From contig CAMXCT020006764.1 of assembly GCA_947184155.2 (NCBI GenBank), positions 248,001-312,000 of the forward strand: a stretch of DNA of 64,000 nt, written 5' to 3'. The translations under genes were made by a program, and so were the position numbers. Numbering within the stretch: the first letter of the stretch is position 1; each line of letters starts with the position of its first letter. Source of the stretch: Cladocopium goreaui. Lineage: Eukaryota; Sar; Dinophyceae; Suessiales; Symbiodiniaceae. Below are positions 1 to 12,233 of the stretch, piece after piece. The notes below the pieces were generated by a model that did no database searches, was not told the DNA's origin, and worked only from the letters and a program-made list of their open reading frames with translations.

Positions 1-3000
1 GTAATAAGGTTGATCTTCCCTGACTAGTTGGTTTCTGGATGCTACGGTTGGGGGATCCAGAATAGGCACACCTTGCACCCGCGCTGCCCCAAAACGACGA
101 ATTGTAGATTTGTTGCTGGCGCTTTCGTTGGCTTTACAGATCGTCTCCCATAAGTCATCCTTCAATTCTGCTTCAGTCTGCTGGCCAGCTACATCTTCAG
201 GCGACCACAAGCCATCCGACACCAAAGGCTCTTCCCAGGAAGCTAACTCCTGCACTGCCGTCAGTTCATCGTGCAAAATGTTTTCTACGTCTTGCACATT
301 TTTGTCCGAAAACTGCAGAGACAAGTATTGAGCCAGCGTTGTAAACATCAAGTCTGAAGGGCCGCCCACAACATCCGGGGCCTTGGCATCCATAGCAGCA
401 CGCAAATTCTTCCACAGAACATCCACCCTCTCCGCCGGATCCTGCACATCTTCGGGCTCATGCAAAAGGCGTACCTGGGCTGCCATCTGCAACTCCAGCG
501 AGCACGACATCCACAAAGCGAACAGCTTGCGCTCCACGCGCTCCCATGGTCTTTGCTCGACGACATGAACTTGCAGACCATGGGGTTCCTCGCCTTCCTC
601 AGTGTCTGCGTACTGGTCGAGGTTTCCCCGCTTCACCAAGTCGACGTAGCCGCCCGGTGTCAGTGCCCCGGGCTGGAGAGCCAAAGAACCATCCTCCTCC
701 AACGTGCGACAAAGGCGATCAAGAGCACGTTGCAAACGTCGCCTTGACACAAGGAAAGGTACTCGCTGCTTGCGGTTTGGATCCTTGGGGCACCGCCGTA
801 TCAGAAGCATCTTCATGTCACCCACAGCTGCAGGGATGTCACGAACATACTGTGGGCCATTTTGGAACAGGTTACCCACGTGACCGCGGAGCTCACATTG
901 TCCTGTTGCGTGCAGCGTAAAGATGCGGACAATATGCTGGATTGGCGATAAGATCTCCTCTTCAAAGAAGCTCAAAGCGTCGGTTTCTGGCAACGTTGGC
1001 CCAGGATCTGCGAAGTTCGCACCTGTCAAGCGGAAAGGAAGCAGACAATTTTGACAGATCGGTCGCGCTGGGTCTAGCCACTGGTTCTCAGGCGCACGCA
1101 AGAAATTGGTCTTCTTATAGGTTTCGGTTTCAAAACCACCAGGCAAGTCTGCCCGTTTTCTATCACTGCCAAACCATCCTTCGTGGCAATAGTCACAGTC
1201 TTGAAATTTTAAGGAAACCATAAACTCATCCACCTCATGAACACGGTGCAAGAACGGCATGATCCTTGCCTCTGCATCCATACTGTTGCCAAACAGCTGA
1301 CGCAAACTTTTCGGCAGTCTTGGGCGTGGAAGAGCGTCGCCCAAGACAGTCTCTGCATCGTGTAGTTTGGCCTGGTAACTACTTTTCACGGGCACCGAGC
1401 AGCTTTTCAACAACAGGTCATCCAGTTTGATGCGAAGTCGCTGTTGCTCCGAATCTTCCAGTTTGGGAAACACACGGCTGACAAAATCGTAACAAAATCT
1501 AACCTCAGAATCAGATTTCTTCGCGTGCCCGGTAAACAGACCATAAACACTCGCAGCCCCAAAGCCGCGAAATTCTGCCTCTCTGCGTGCAAGTATGCTT
1601 TCAAATTTGTCCAACATCCTGACAACCGCGGGCCGCAACGCCGCACGATCGTCTTGCGCATGAGGCCAAAGAATTCCTGCTTTCAAATCCTCCACTTGTT
1701 CCTTTTGCTCGGGGCTAAATTTTTCTGCGCTGCGCCGCCAAAAGTTTTGACAAAATTTCAACTCCGAATCTTTTTTGCAAATATGGGACGAAAAGATGCC
1801 TTTCAGGTCACATTTGCGCAAGGCAGACAGCTCCTGTGCTCGAGCATGCAAAGTTGAAAGAAAGCGCCGAAAGCCATCATCAACAGGCTCATGGGAACAA
1901 ATCTTGGAAGACCAGTCCTCAAGAACCTTGCGCTGCTCATCCGTCAACATATCTTTCTGCCGACGGAAAAAGTTCCGTCCAAAACCAAGATCATTGTCTG
2001 CATTGCTGACACGTGTCTGGAAACATGCTTCGAGACTTGTTTTTCGCATTTGTCGCAAGTCATCTTGACGGTTTTCCAGTATAGTAAGCAAGCGTGCGAA
2101 ATCTGCATCGATGGCGGGACATAACCCCGCACCATCGCCACAAATCTTCTCCTCCCATTCATCCACAACCTTTTGCTGTTCATCTGTCATACTTGTTTTT
2201 TTGCGTTTGAAGAAATTTCGGCAAAACTTTCAGTCTTTGTCTGTATTGCTCAGGCTGCTGTTGAAACATGCTTCGAGACTTGTTTTTCGCATTTGTCGCA
2301 AGTCATCTTCACGGTTTTCCAGTATAGTAAGCAAGCGTGCGAAATCTGCATCGATGGCAGGACATAACCCCGCACCATCGGCACAAATGATCTCCTCCCA
2401 TTCATCCACAACCTTTTGCTGTTCATCTGTCATACTGTTTTTTTTGCGTTTGAAGAAATTTTGGCAAAACTTTAAGTCCTTGTCTGTCTTGCTCAGGTTG
2501 CTGTTAAAGCATGCTTCGAGACTTGTTTTTTGCATTTCTCGCAAGTCATCTTGACGGTTTTCCAGTATAGTAAGCAAGCGTGCGAAATCTGCATCGATGG
2601 CAGGACATAACCCCGCACCATCGGCACAAATGATCTCCTCCCATTCATCCACAACCTTTTGCTGTTCATCTGTCATACTGTTTTTTTTGCGTTTGAAGAA
2701 ATTTTGGCAAAACTTTAAGTCCTTGTCTGTCTTGCTCAGGTTGCTGTTAAAGCATGCTTGGAGACTTGTTTTTTGCATTTCTCGCAAGTCATCTTGACGG
2801 TTTTCCAGTATAGTAAGCAAACGTGCGAAATCAATGTCCTCCGCCTCACTGCAAAGCCTTCGTTCCCAATCCATTAGAGTCGCTTTTTGGTCAGCCGTTA
2901 CTTGCTTCTCAATCTTATTGTAAATTCTGTAATACTTGGCTCGCTCTTCATTTGCTTCGTATCCTCTGGTGCCTGTCCCTGTCCGCAAGCATGCTTTCAA

Positions 3001-3081
3001 ATCCGTGGCGCGCAAAGCCTTCAACACAAGCTCTTCTTTCTGCAAGAAACAAAGAAGGTCTTCGAACAGCGACGATTCCAT
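1..3081 (-). pseudogene. Helitron-type protein, N-terminal part (DUF6570-like), broken by one TGA
   Basis: Read on the minus strand from ATG at 3081 (context gcgccATGG), one frame stays open to the left window edge (1,027 codons) except for a single TGA at 2230-2232. At that position the sister repeats have TTA (Leu), so a one-base nonsense change is the simplest explanation. Residues about 85-330 hold tandem 81-residue repeats with motifs ARLLTILENRQDDLR and KFCQNFFKRKK. Further down are two CX2C pairs (C629/C632 and C676/C679), then LRGHVGNLFQNGPQYVRDIP. This arrangement is the DUF6570-like zinc region known to precede Rep/helicase domains in eukaryotic Helitron proteins. The Rep and helicase parts would lie beyond the left edge. 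The family call is from recognition and was not searched; the open frame and repeats are directly seen. Confidence 0.62.
2098..2826 (-). repeat. Three 243-bp in-frame tandem repeats
   Basis: The segment starting GAAATCTGCATCGATGG recurs at 2098, 2341 and 2584, and a truncated start lies at 2827, all exactly 243 bp (81 codons) apart. Copies 2341-2583 and 2584-2826 differ at very few bases, which suggests recent duplication. The 2098 copy is more diverged and carries the TGA. Older, weaker copies continue to about 1800. Confidence 0.95.
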
Positions 3082-3470
3082 GGCGCTAGCCTACGCGGAC
3101 CACAGCGTCGCACGTACCCACGCTTCCGCGGACCAGAACGTCGCACGTACGCGTTGCGAGTCTACGCAGTTGCAAGGTTGTATCGTGTACATGCGTGATG
3201 TTTGTTGACACTTGTTCACCTAAGACGTTATATATGATGGCTATGTTGCATGTTTGCTATATATGATCGTGTTCTCACCGAATTGATTTATTCGCATGTA
3301 TGACCCAAACAACGGCGGCGGGAACATGCACAATTCGCACACAGCCTGGCTGACCTGAAACTACACATGCACTGCCTCAGGCTATACAAAACGAGCTTTC
3401 AAAACCGGATCTCGATGCCAAAACGCAAAAATTGCATTTGCCAAGCTTTGTTGTTTGCAAGCAGCCAAAA
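3082..3470. other. Spacer upstream of the Helitron-type gene
   Basis: No gene is evident. The region would hold the 5' flank or leader of the minus-strand gene. I could not identify a Helitron terminus here. Confidence 0.5.
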
Positions 3471-3484
3471 TCTGAAAAAAACAC

Positions 3485-3712
3485 ACTTCACACTTCAGAC
3501 TCCACACTTCACACTTCTCATTTCTCACTGCTTCCTTCACACTCCAAACCTCACACTTCGCACTTCACTTTTCACGCTGCGCTCTTCGCACTCCAAACTT
3601 AAACTTCACACTCCACACTTCTCACTTCCCACTGCTTCCTTCACACTGCACACTTCAGACTGCATTCTTCACGCCCCACACTTCACATTGCTCTAAACCT
3701 ACGTCCAACAAA
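3485..3712. repeat. CACTTCACACTT-type minisatellite
   Basis: Imperfect tandem copies of CACTTCACACTCC and CTTCACACTT fill the stretch. Open frames through it are low-complexity and are not taken as genes. Confidence 0.85.
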
Positions 3713-3719
3713 AAAACAC

Positions 3720-4157
3720 TAGTGCCAAAATGGAGAAAATCTGCTAACAAACCCATTTCGCAGCCTTCATGCAGCCACTCCAAGACGATTTCCGAGATCC
3801 AGCTGCAAAAGACAATAGTATTACAAATGCAGCCACAGCACGAAGCAACTTTGACGCAGCCATTACAATGCGATCTGCAGAGACTGAGTTGCAAAGCACA
3901 ATAGAACTACGCGCAACGGCGTCGGAAATTGTAGCTCCAAAACCGGATCTCGACGCCAGCGAAAAAAAGACGATTTTGAAGCGCTTTTTAAAAGGATTTT
4001 TAGAAGGAAAATCACTAGCGCCAAAATGGAGAAAATCTGCTGACAAATCACTGTGGCAACCTTCATGCAGCCACTCCAGTACGATTTACGAGATCCAGCT
4101 GCAAAAGACAATAGTATTACCAATGCAGCCACAGCACGAAGCAACCTTGACGCAGCC
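3720..4157. repeat. About 297-bp direct repeat cut by the assembly gap
   Basis: The block starting GTGCCAAAATGGAGAAAATC near 3722 recurs near 4019 with about 90% identity, including a shared CCAGCTGCAAAAGACAATAG. The second copy runs into the N gap, so the array length is unknown. Confidence 0.85.
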
Positions 4158-4257
4158 NNNNNNNNNNNNNNNNNNNNNNNNNNNNNNNNNNNNNNNNNNN
4201 NNNNNNNNNNNNNNNNNNNNNNNNNNNNNNNNNNNNNNNNNNNNNNNNNNNNNNNNN
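4158..4257. other. Assembly gap (100 N)
   Basis: Exactly 100 N, the usual placeholder for a gap of unknown size. Repeats on both sides explain the failure to assemble. Confidence 1.
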
Positions 4258-4562
4258 CTAACTCTTTCCCTGACTAACTGTTTCTTTGACTAACTCTTTC
4301 TTTGACTAACTCTTTCTTTAACTAACTGTTTCTTTGACTAACTGTTGCTTTGACTGACTCTTTCTTTTACTAACTCTTTCTTTGACTAACTGTTTCTTTG
4401 ACTAACTGTTTCTTTGACTAACTGTTTCTTTGACTAACTGTTTCTTTGACTAACTGTTTCTTTGACTAACTGTTTCTTTGACTAACTCTTTCTTTGACTA
4501 ACTCTTTCCCTGACGAACTCTTTCTTTGCTAACTCTTTCTTTGACTAACTCTTTCCCTGACA
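4258..4562. repeat. TTTGACTAACTGTTTC tandem repeat
   Basis: A unit of about 15-16 bp is repeated some 18 times, with variants ending CTCTTTC or CTGTTTC. It begins at the gap edge. Confidence 0.95.
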
Positions 4563-4609
4563 TTCTAAAAGTCCGTAACACGGAAGTTTCTCCCCCTAAA
4601 CTTCCTTTG

Positions 4610-5430
4610 ATAATTATCTAATTATCTATATAACCTAATCTAGTCTAATCTAATCTAATCCAATCAAATCCAATCTAATCCAATCTAATCCAGCTAATCC
4701 AATCTAATCCAATCTAATCCAATCTAATCCAATCTAATCCAATCTATTCCAATCAATCAATCAATCAATCAATCTATCAATCTATCTATCAATCTATCAA
4801 TCTATCAATCTATCAATCTATCTATCTATCTATCTAATTATCTATCTATCTAATCTAATCTAGTCTAATCTAGTCTAGTCTAGTCTAATCTAATCTAATC
4901 TAATCCTATCTATCTACTAATCTATCTACTAATCTATCTACTAATCTATCTACTAATCTATCTACTAATCTATCTACTAATCTATCTACTAATCTATCTA
5001 CTAATCTATCTACTAATCTATCTACTAATCTATCTACTAATCTATTTACTAACCTATCTACTAATCTATCTACTAATCTATCTACTAATCTATCTACTAA
5101 TCTATCTACTAATCTATCTATCTATCTATCTACCTATCTATCTACCTACCTACCTACCTAATCTTATCTATCTATCTATCTACCTACCTACCTTCCTTAT
5201 CTACCTACCTACCTAAATCTATCTATCTATCCACCTATCTATCCACCTACCTATCTATCTATCTTTCCATCTATCTACCTAATCTATCTGTCTATCTATC
5301 TATCTATCTATCTACCTACCTACCTACCTTATCTATCTATCTATCTACCTACCTAGCTAGCTAGCTAGCTAGCTAGCTAGCTACCTACCTACCTACCTAC
5401 CTAATCAATCAATCAATCAATCAATCAATC

Positions 5431-5481
<51 letters not shown>

Positions 5482-5682
5482 CACCTACCTACCTACCTAC
5501 CTACCTTCCTTATCTATATACCTACCTACCTACCTACCTGCCTACCTGCCTACCTACCTACCTACCTGATCTATCTATCTATTTATCTATCGATCGATCG
5601 ATCTATCTACCTACCTACCTACCTAATCTATCAATCAATCAATCAATCTATCTATCTATCTAATCTAATCTAATCTAATCTA

Positions 5683-5716
<34 letters not shown>

Positions 5717-5755
5717 ATATCTATCTATCTATCTATCTATCTATTGATTAAGTCA
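4610..5755. repeat. Compound CTAT/CTAAT microsatellite block
   Basis: Over 1.1 kb consist of TAATC, CTAT, CTAC, TCAA and TAGC units and a 12-bp unit TCTATCTACTAA repeated about 17 times. No coding content. Confidence 0.97.
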
Positions 5756-5772
5756 TCATACCCCCCAAGCAG

Positions 5773-5869
5773 CTTGGTCTTCTCCGGTCACGAGGCGAAT
5801 ATGCGCGCGCTGCTGACGGAAGAGCTCCTGCGCTTGGGGACGGCCCAAGCGCGGACGGCGGAGGAACAG
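5773..5869 (+). CDS. Exon-like segment, host gene 1 (exon A)
   Basis: After a C-rich tract ending AAGCAG, the GC-rich frame reads GHEANMRALLTEELLRLG and ends ...EEQ at a CAG|GTGGGG donor. Composition changes sharply from the flanking AT-rich repeats. It is a charged, helical segment. I do not recognise the protein. Confidence 0.45.
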
Positions 5870-6146
5870 GTGGGGGATTGCCGCTGGGGGTATTATCCCA
5901 TATTTCAATGGTGATTTAATGGGATAATAATGGGATGATAGCCAGTGATTTAATATTATAGTGGGATAATAGTGGGATAATAATGATGATAATATGGGAT
6001 AATAGTGATTTATTAATGGTATATATGGGATAATAGTGATTTATATCATGAATAATGGGAGAATACCCCATATATATTTAAATCACTATTGACCCATAGT
6101 TCATCAGGGTCACAATGGTGATTTCATAGTGATTTAATGGGTGGAT

Positions 6147-6264
6147 ATTCCCTCCAGTGAACTAACATAGCTATGGAAAATGAGCCATTGAAACAGATGA
6201 TTTACATTGATTTAGCTCTTTAAAATGGTGACTTTCTATAGCTATGTTAGTTTACCAGAGGGTA
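6147..6264. repeat. TACCCTC-family inverted-repeat element, copy 1
   Basis: The left end TCCCTCCAGTGAACTAACAT and right end ATGTTAGTTTACCAGAGGGTA are inverted copies of each other around an AT-rich core of about 70 bp. The right end is close to the family consensus. Confidence 0.85.
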
Positions 6265-7504
6265 ATCCATATATTCCATATTTCATCCAGGGATCTTCCA
6301 TTCACTGGAGCTATATTAATAAGCCATTTTACATCCATGGCCCCTGCAGCCCGAAGTGAGGGCCTATTCGCACCCTCGGGGAGGTCACAAATAAGGTGTT
6401 GACCATCAAAAATGTGGGTTGGGATACAACCAAAACACATATTCAATGGTGATTTAATGGGGATGCAGCAGGATATAGAACTAAGAATTATGGATATGAT
6501 GAATAGAATGCCGGCCCAACATTCACATGGATAGAATTGCAGCCCAAGTAGTAGGTGGTTAACAACCCATGTATCACTAGGGTATCTCATACATTATATA
6601 TATAACTAGATTACAATATGGTTATCGCCACCTTACTAACTGTGATGCACATCCAAGTAGCAACCCCCAAAATTAACAGAAAAGCTGGACCCCTGGAACT
6701 CAAGGGACCGATAAACTTAGAGGCTGTGACTGCAGATGAAACCTACGAAACTGCAGTTGGGCTTCAAAAAATCGGAGCTTTTGAGGTCAGGTGTAGTTCC
6801 TGAGTAGGTTCCATGACCGCTTCCCCAGAGGAAGCGGCCTCCCGGGTTTCGGCAGGTGCAAGAGATGTCAATCTTAGATGCACTCTGGAGTGATATCCTG
6901 CAGATGCTCAGCCGCAAAGCGAGTGACTGGTGGGTTGGACTGCAGCAACTGGAGTGTTTGGGGAAGATCAGCTACAGAAAAGTTGGGTTCTTTTACCGAA
7001 CTCAACTGAGTCAACTGGTGATGTAAGATGATGGCAGCTTATGGTGGCTTGGTGGCTTTGAGTTCTGTGACCGGAAGTGGGAGATGACATTCTTTTCGAT
7101 GACATGCAAGAGGTGACGTGTTTACCCAACTCAAGCCGTGAACGGTGGGTAACAGTGAGGCTAGCACTCGTAGGGCACTGATCATTGGGCTTATTAACTT
7201 AAAATCAAGAATCATAGCCTACTTCCAAAGTCCTTTTTGCCTGATAAACCCAGAATTTGAGGATGGGACCATATACAGGACACCCCAATCAATTTGGTGG
7301 CAGAAACCAACTATATAGTTTCTGGTTGAGATTTCCCCTTCAACCAATCCATTCTTGGGCGTGCAGTTCCAGTGAACTAAGTGGTTTTATACTATACTAA
7401 TTAATTATAGAGGCTATATGCACACACACACATATATATATGGTGATCGATCTAAAGGTCCTTGTAAGGAGTTTTAATTGCGAAAGCCGTGCATGTTATG
7501 TTGG

Positions 7505-8066
7505 AAACCCTCGCGAAAGTTTTTTTTCGAGTTCGCGAAAGTAAAATTTTATTTCGCGAAAGTTTCGCGAAAGTGGGGTATTACTAATCATTATATGTAA
7601 AGGGCTGCCACCCACTGCCGCCCGGGGTCCGGCAGGAGAAGGGCACCAGAAAATGCGAGTAGCAGTAGCCAAGTTTCCAAAAGTGAGGCTTTGCGAGAGC
7701 CAAACACCAAGGCCCCTGGTCTTCGCTTTTCCTTCAGTGCACCCCCTGCTGATGACCGGGGTCTGTGAATAGGGATATTTTCGCGAAAGTTCCGCGAAAG
7801 TTATGCGAAAGAGCGGGCGAAAGTCAAAGTGCATGTTGAAGGGGGTGGGCCAGTAAACTTTGCAAAAAAAATCTGTCCTGAGAAGGGATTCCGTGATGCT
7901 AGCTGCATGTTTAAAAGGCTACCAAGAAGTGATCCGTGATTCTCTGGCGTAATTTGGCAGGTGGTGAACGAATCTTCATAAGAGGTGTTGTTGGCCAACA
8001 TGGGCCTCGCGAAAGATAAGCATGGAGTTCGCGAAAGTTTCGCGAAAGTAAAATTTTTATTCGCGA
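7505..8066. repeat. Clusters of TTCGCGAAAGT
   Basis: The palindrome TTCGCGAA, usually followed by AGT, occurs repeatedly at 7510-7576, 7780-7815 and 8005-8066. The outer clusters share the longer phrase TTTCGCGAAAGT with AAAATTTTTATTCGCGAA, so they look like copies of one dispersed unit. Confidence 0.8.
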
Positions 8067-8097
8067 AGAATGGCCGTTCCGGGATAAAGGAATTTTG

Positions 8098-8255
8098 ATC
8101 AACAACCATATATATACACACGTACACACACATATATATACATATATATATAATTGTATACATATATATATATATACATACATATGTATATAATTGTATA
8201 CATATATATATATATATACATATATATATACACATATATATATATATAAACTTAT
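8098..8255. repeat. ATATAC microsatellite
   Basis: Runs of ATATAT and ATACAC with little else. Confidence 0.9.
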
Positions 8256-8311
8256 GGAGGTGAACTGACCATGGTTATATCATATATATCCATGAAAATC
8301 ATCCCTGGCAG

Positions 8312-8474
8312 TTGAACCACAACGGTCCCTCGGGAGTCCGGACGTCCGGACCGAGGAACGAAGCCACCAACAAGGTCTCCTCCAAGTTTGCCGCCGCCAT
8401 GGCGCACGCGAGCAGCTTTAATCGCTGGGCCATCATTGAACAAGATCTCTCCACCAGTTCGGATGCTGGGACGG
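8312..8474 (+). CDS. Exon-like segment, host gene 1 (exon B)
   Basis: An acceptor CCTGGCAG precedes a GC-rich frame containing NEATNKVSSKFAAAMAHASS and FNRWAIIEQDL. It ends near a GGGTGAAT donor. Exon A ends in phase 0 and this frame starts in phase 0. Later exons suggest its end may be one base earlier. Function unknown. Confidence 0.5.
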
Positions 8475-9244
8475 GTGAATTTCTTCGTAAGGCAATATTT
8501 TACCATCCCCAAATTTACCATAGACTGGTAAAAACCATGAAAATTGGGTTTTTGTTCCTACCATTACGACATTTTGGAACACAAACCACAGTGGTTGAGG
8601 GAGAGGTATATTTTGATACTAACCAGCTAGTTCTTGTTTTGTTTGGAACAGCATCTCATTGTAAGATAGGTCATGATGAGACGAGCATCGATCTCGGCAG
8701 TAGGCTTGAGAAAGGTGATCTTGACTGGTGTGCGAATGGACAAGTTGCATCAGGCATGTGTTACAGTACATATTCCATGGAAGTTAGTATGGAAATTTGT
8801 CGAATCAATGTCCTCACTTCAGTACCTTGATCGGACATTTTCCGAAGCATCCGCCTTGGAAACCGAAGCTTTCCCACCCACTTCAATGGGTCCGTTGGCC
8901 AGGAGGGTGTCTCCCATTTTTATTTGTTACCATTTTGTTACCATTTATTACCAATTTCTACAGAATAGTTACTTTTCTATTGATGAAGTGGGTGGCTAAA
9001 CCACGCAGATGTTCTTGTTGCCTATAAACTATTGACCAAGAGTGAGCTAAGTACTTATTCAGAAATTGGTTATATAAACATTTGGAAAAATGTTCGTCAA
9101 CAAAATACGATTGGTAACTATGAAAACCTGCCAGTATTGGGATTATAACAGGATGTTAGCCTTCTACTGGTGCAGGATTTCGCAACCATCCACAAGATTT
9201 TACCACTTTTCATAGCTACTTTGCTCCTGCAGCCATGATCCAAG

Positions 9245-9307
9245 GAGCTCCTGCGGCCGACCAGCTCTATGGTGAACGTGGAGGCTGCGAAAACACTGCG
9301 AGGGATG
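9245..9307 (+). CDS. Exon-like segment, host gene 1 (exon B2)
   Basis: CCAAG|GAG acceptor, 21 codons reading ELLRPTSSMVNVEAAKTLRG, then ATG|GTGCTT donor. Both ends are in phase 0, which fits the start of the next exon at 9501. Confidence 0.45.
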
Positions 9308-9500
9308 GTGCTTGAAGCAACACACAGATGGATTTAACCGGTAAGATTTACATTAAATAATTTAAATATACAGAATACATATATATATATATACTACATT
9401 ATTTATACACTCACAATAGCCTTCCAATGATCAGAATTTGGATGATAAAATCTCCATTTTCCATGGTTTGATCTCCGCTTTTTGATGACGAAATCCCCAG

Positions 9501-9585
9501 CGGCAGGAGCGCGCCGACTTTGCCCGGCTGCTCAAGACACAGCTGGAGATGCCACTGGCTTTTGGCAATGACAACGGCTGGTGCG
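9501..9585 (+). CDS. Exon-like segment, host gene 1 (exon C)
   Basis: CCCCAG acceptor, frame RQERADFARLLKTQLEMPLA then FGNDNGWC, ending G|GTATGT, the best donor in this cluster. It ends in phase 1, and the next candidate exon begins with two bases that complete a codon. Protein not recognised. Confidence 0.5.
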
Positions 9586-9599
9586 GTATGTATCAATTG

Positions 9600-11015
9600 G
9601 GAACTTCCAGCACTGAATTTTGGGGATTTACCAAATGGTCCTTTCTTGAGATGGGGAGTTTTTCAAAACCATGGGTTTCAATCGCAAAAAGATCTATTCC
9701 TGGATGATTTGGGGGACCTCCATTCTAGGAAACCTCCAAAGTGTTATAGGGATTTTATTCATGACTACCGTTTTGGAGGGATTTTGGTGATATACTAACC
9801 ATTCACAGGAGGATGGAATCGGATTTTATCAAGCATGAAAGGGGTTTGGCAAACTTGGATTTTATGAGAGATAAACTTGGATTAGTGGGATATAATAGGC
9901 TTAAACCAATAGGGATTTGCATATTTAATAGGATTTGATGGGATTTCATGATGAAAACCATGAACATTGTTTTACACCACTAAATGTTACTGATATACTG
10001 ATTTACTACAGGTATGGCACCTGCTTGTGAAAGTTAGTTTCACATAAGTTTTAACAAACCATACCTATGGCACGATTTCCTGGGATTTCGCATGACCATA
10101 TTTTGTAATCTACTTGGTCATCATTGAATTTATTTGGGACTTTACCAACCATTTCAATTTCAAAGGGATTTCATGGGATATGCTGTAGTGGAGCACTACG
10201 AATGACACTGTGATGACATGGGATGCCCTTCCATGAAACACTCGGGAAACCCATATTTTAAACCATCATAATTTGGGGATGTACCCTCGGGTAAACATAC
10301 TTCAGAACGTGTGGAAGACCACTGGTTTCCCATAGGACAATAATCTGCAAATGCTGGGTTTTCCACATCTCTGTTTACCAGAGCTTAATGAGAATACCAT
10401 TGATCAACAATCTGGGGACAAAGAGGTATACAATGGGGATATAATGAGGATATAACCAACCATATGGGGATAAACCAATGGGTTCACAAGGACATAGTGG
10501 TGTACAGTGGGACAGAATTGGATACAATGGAACATAGTGGGATTTTTTGGTAAACTGATACGCGAATTTTCCATTACAGCTAATAAGTGATGAACCTTGG
10601 TAAATTACATATCCGCTGGGGTAGAATAGGAATAAACTTCATCAACTGTGAAGTCCGCTATAACTGAAGATATTTCAACCAAAAACGAGCGGCTCGGCTT
10701 GTTGAGCCCAGTTAGCTCGCCAGCTGGACCTTGGATACAAATGGTGGATGCTGTTACAGCTATGGGGCTCGGCTCGTCATTTTTTTTCCGGCGAGTTGCT
10801 CTTTGAAGTGGAGCATGATAGCCTCAAAATTGGAAGGTTTACAAAATGAGGAAATTTAGCAAGATTAACCTTTTGGTTCCTAACATTTTTTTTACTTTTC
10901 ACTTACCACCAACTGCGGAGTTTGCGCCAAATTCCACCCATTTGCTGAGGTACATTTTGGTCTTGTCCCACATGCTATTTGGCTGCATTTCTTGATGCGC
11001 TGTTATGCGCTGTTC
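9600..11015. other. Intron-like stretch
   Basis: Low-complexity AT-rich DNA with many GGGATATAATGG phrases, a weak TACCCTC-family element (10282-10386) and a hairpin element resembling those at 15080 and 16146. No convincing exon seen. Confidence 0.5.
10282..10386. repeat. TACCCTC-family element, diverged copy
   Basis: Left end TACCCTCGGGTAAACATAC and right end CTCTGTTTACCAGAG are inverted; the core is diverged. Confidence 0.5.
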
Positions 11016-11022
11016 ACCGCAG

Positions 11023-11067
11023 AGTCTGCGCAGAAGCAGAAGTGGTTTGTACAGGCATTGAGGCAAA
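11023..11067 (+). CDS. Exon-like segment, host gene 1 (exon C2)
   Basis: TTCACCGCAG acceptor, then (E)SAQKQKWFVQALRQ and an A|GTGGTT donor. The phase matches exon C. It is only 45 bp, so the call rests on composition and phase. Confidence 0.38.
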
Positions 11068-11214
11068 GTGGTTCCGGAACCCCACATGGAGGTTTCCGAA
11101 AGTCGGGGATCCCCAAGTCACCATGGGTTTCAATACTCAGTCATGGTCATCCATGACGACTGGATGATGCAAGGGGGTAGCCCCACTTTGGCAAACCACC
11201 TGGCAACCCTCGAG

Positions 11215-11305
11215 GTATCGAGCGGCCCAGGAAAGCAAACATGCGGCGAAGTTCCAAAAGACCTTAATGATCAAGGTCCGCCAGGGGCGCCCCAGTGGGC
11301 AGACC
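11215..11305 (+). CDS. Exon-like segment, host gene 1 (exon C3)
   Basis: CTCGAG|G acceptor, 30 codons including YRAAQESKHAAKFQKTLMIK, then ACC|GTGTTT donor. Basic and helical. The phase does not match C2 exactly as called, so one boundary is off or an exon is missing. Confidence 0.4.
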
Positions 11306-11762
11306 GTGTTTTTTTTCTAGCCGAGCAGCCTCCGATTTTTTTTGGGAGGTCAACATATTGTTGTGTGAGATAATTCCCAGATGTTTTCCTGATTAATCCT
11401 TATAATACTGTATATATTTTGGAAAAAAACACTTTTGGGTATTGGTAAAGGCCATTTTGATGAGTCAATAAGTCTTGAACCGTGCCATTTTTTGAAGGGG
11501 GCGCCACAATTTCATTCATTCCAGCCAGTCACTGCTCAGCACCCCCCAAAAATATGTGTGACACCCAATTCCACTGGTTTATCACATCCTTTTCCCGTTG
11601 ACATATTGGCAATTTGCAAGGTAATAAGGCAATTATTATATGACATACCACATTTTCAGTCACATCCATATCCCTTTATTAAATTTACATCCCATTCTAT
11701 CCCATTAATTGTATGATATGATATCACCCAATATTCATTGGTTATTTCGCTATTTCCCGCAG

Positions 11763-11880
11763 ATTTTCCCCCAGAAAACACGCAGAAAATCGGGCAGGCG
11801 CAGCGCATGTCCCGGATGCTTCTGCCTGAGCTGATTCTGCTGCCCCTGGGCGATCGGGGCGAATGTTCGACACCGGGGAG
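11763..11880 (+). CDS. Exon-like segment, host gene 1 (exon D)
   Basis: TTTCCCGCAG acceptor, frame with QKIGQAQRMSRMLLPELILL then PLGDRGEC. GC-rich against AT-rich flanks. The 3' boundary is unclear; no good GT is at the end of the open part. Confidence 0.42.
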
Positions 11881-12233
11881 GAAGCCCTAATTCATAAACC
11901 CATAGGTTTGTGAAAATATATGGAAATGAAGGGTTCCCATAGAAGCGTGAATTATATTGGTTTATGATGTTTGTCATATTAGTTATTGTGTTATTCTGCA
12001 AATATTCTTACGATTGCGTTAGATCATTTCTATTCAAGTGTCCAAGGTTGCGGATCAAGACCTTTTTTGAACCAGTGCCTTGTGTTTGAACCACAATTAT
12101 CCGGTATTCCAATGTTGCGCTGGGGATGGCTTGGTGATCTTGGGAAACGTTGAGGCAGTACAGTTTCATATAGCTTTGTCGTTGGGGGATACCTCCAAGG
12201 AAACGCTCCAGTCCAGACGCTGTGAACGAAAAG

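Larger units (their letters stand above)
5880..8300. other. Intron-like stretch between exons A and B
   Basis: AT-rich DNA with repeated GGGATAATAGTGATTT phrases (5895-6080), one TACCCTC-family inverted-repeat element (6147-6264), TTCGCGAAA clusters (7505-8066) and TA-rich microsatellites. Short frames here lack coding character. Confidence 0.6.

Noticed and set aside
1444-1857. Plus-strand frames opposite the Helitron-type gene
   Set aside because: Shadows; the minus-strand frame is continuous over 1,027 codons and carries the motifs.
7515-8060. E2F-like sites in the TTCGCGAA clusters
   Set aside because: The resemblance to an E2F site is real but the clusters look like repeat copies, and no gene start lies next to them.
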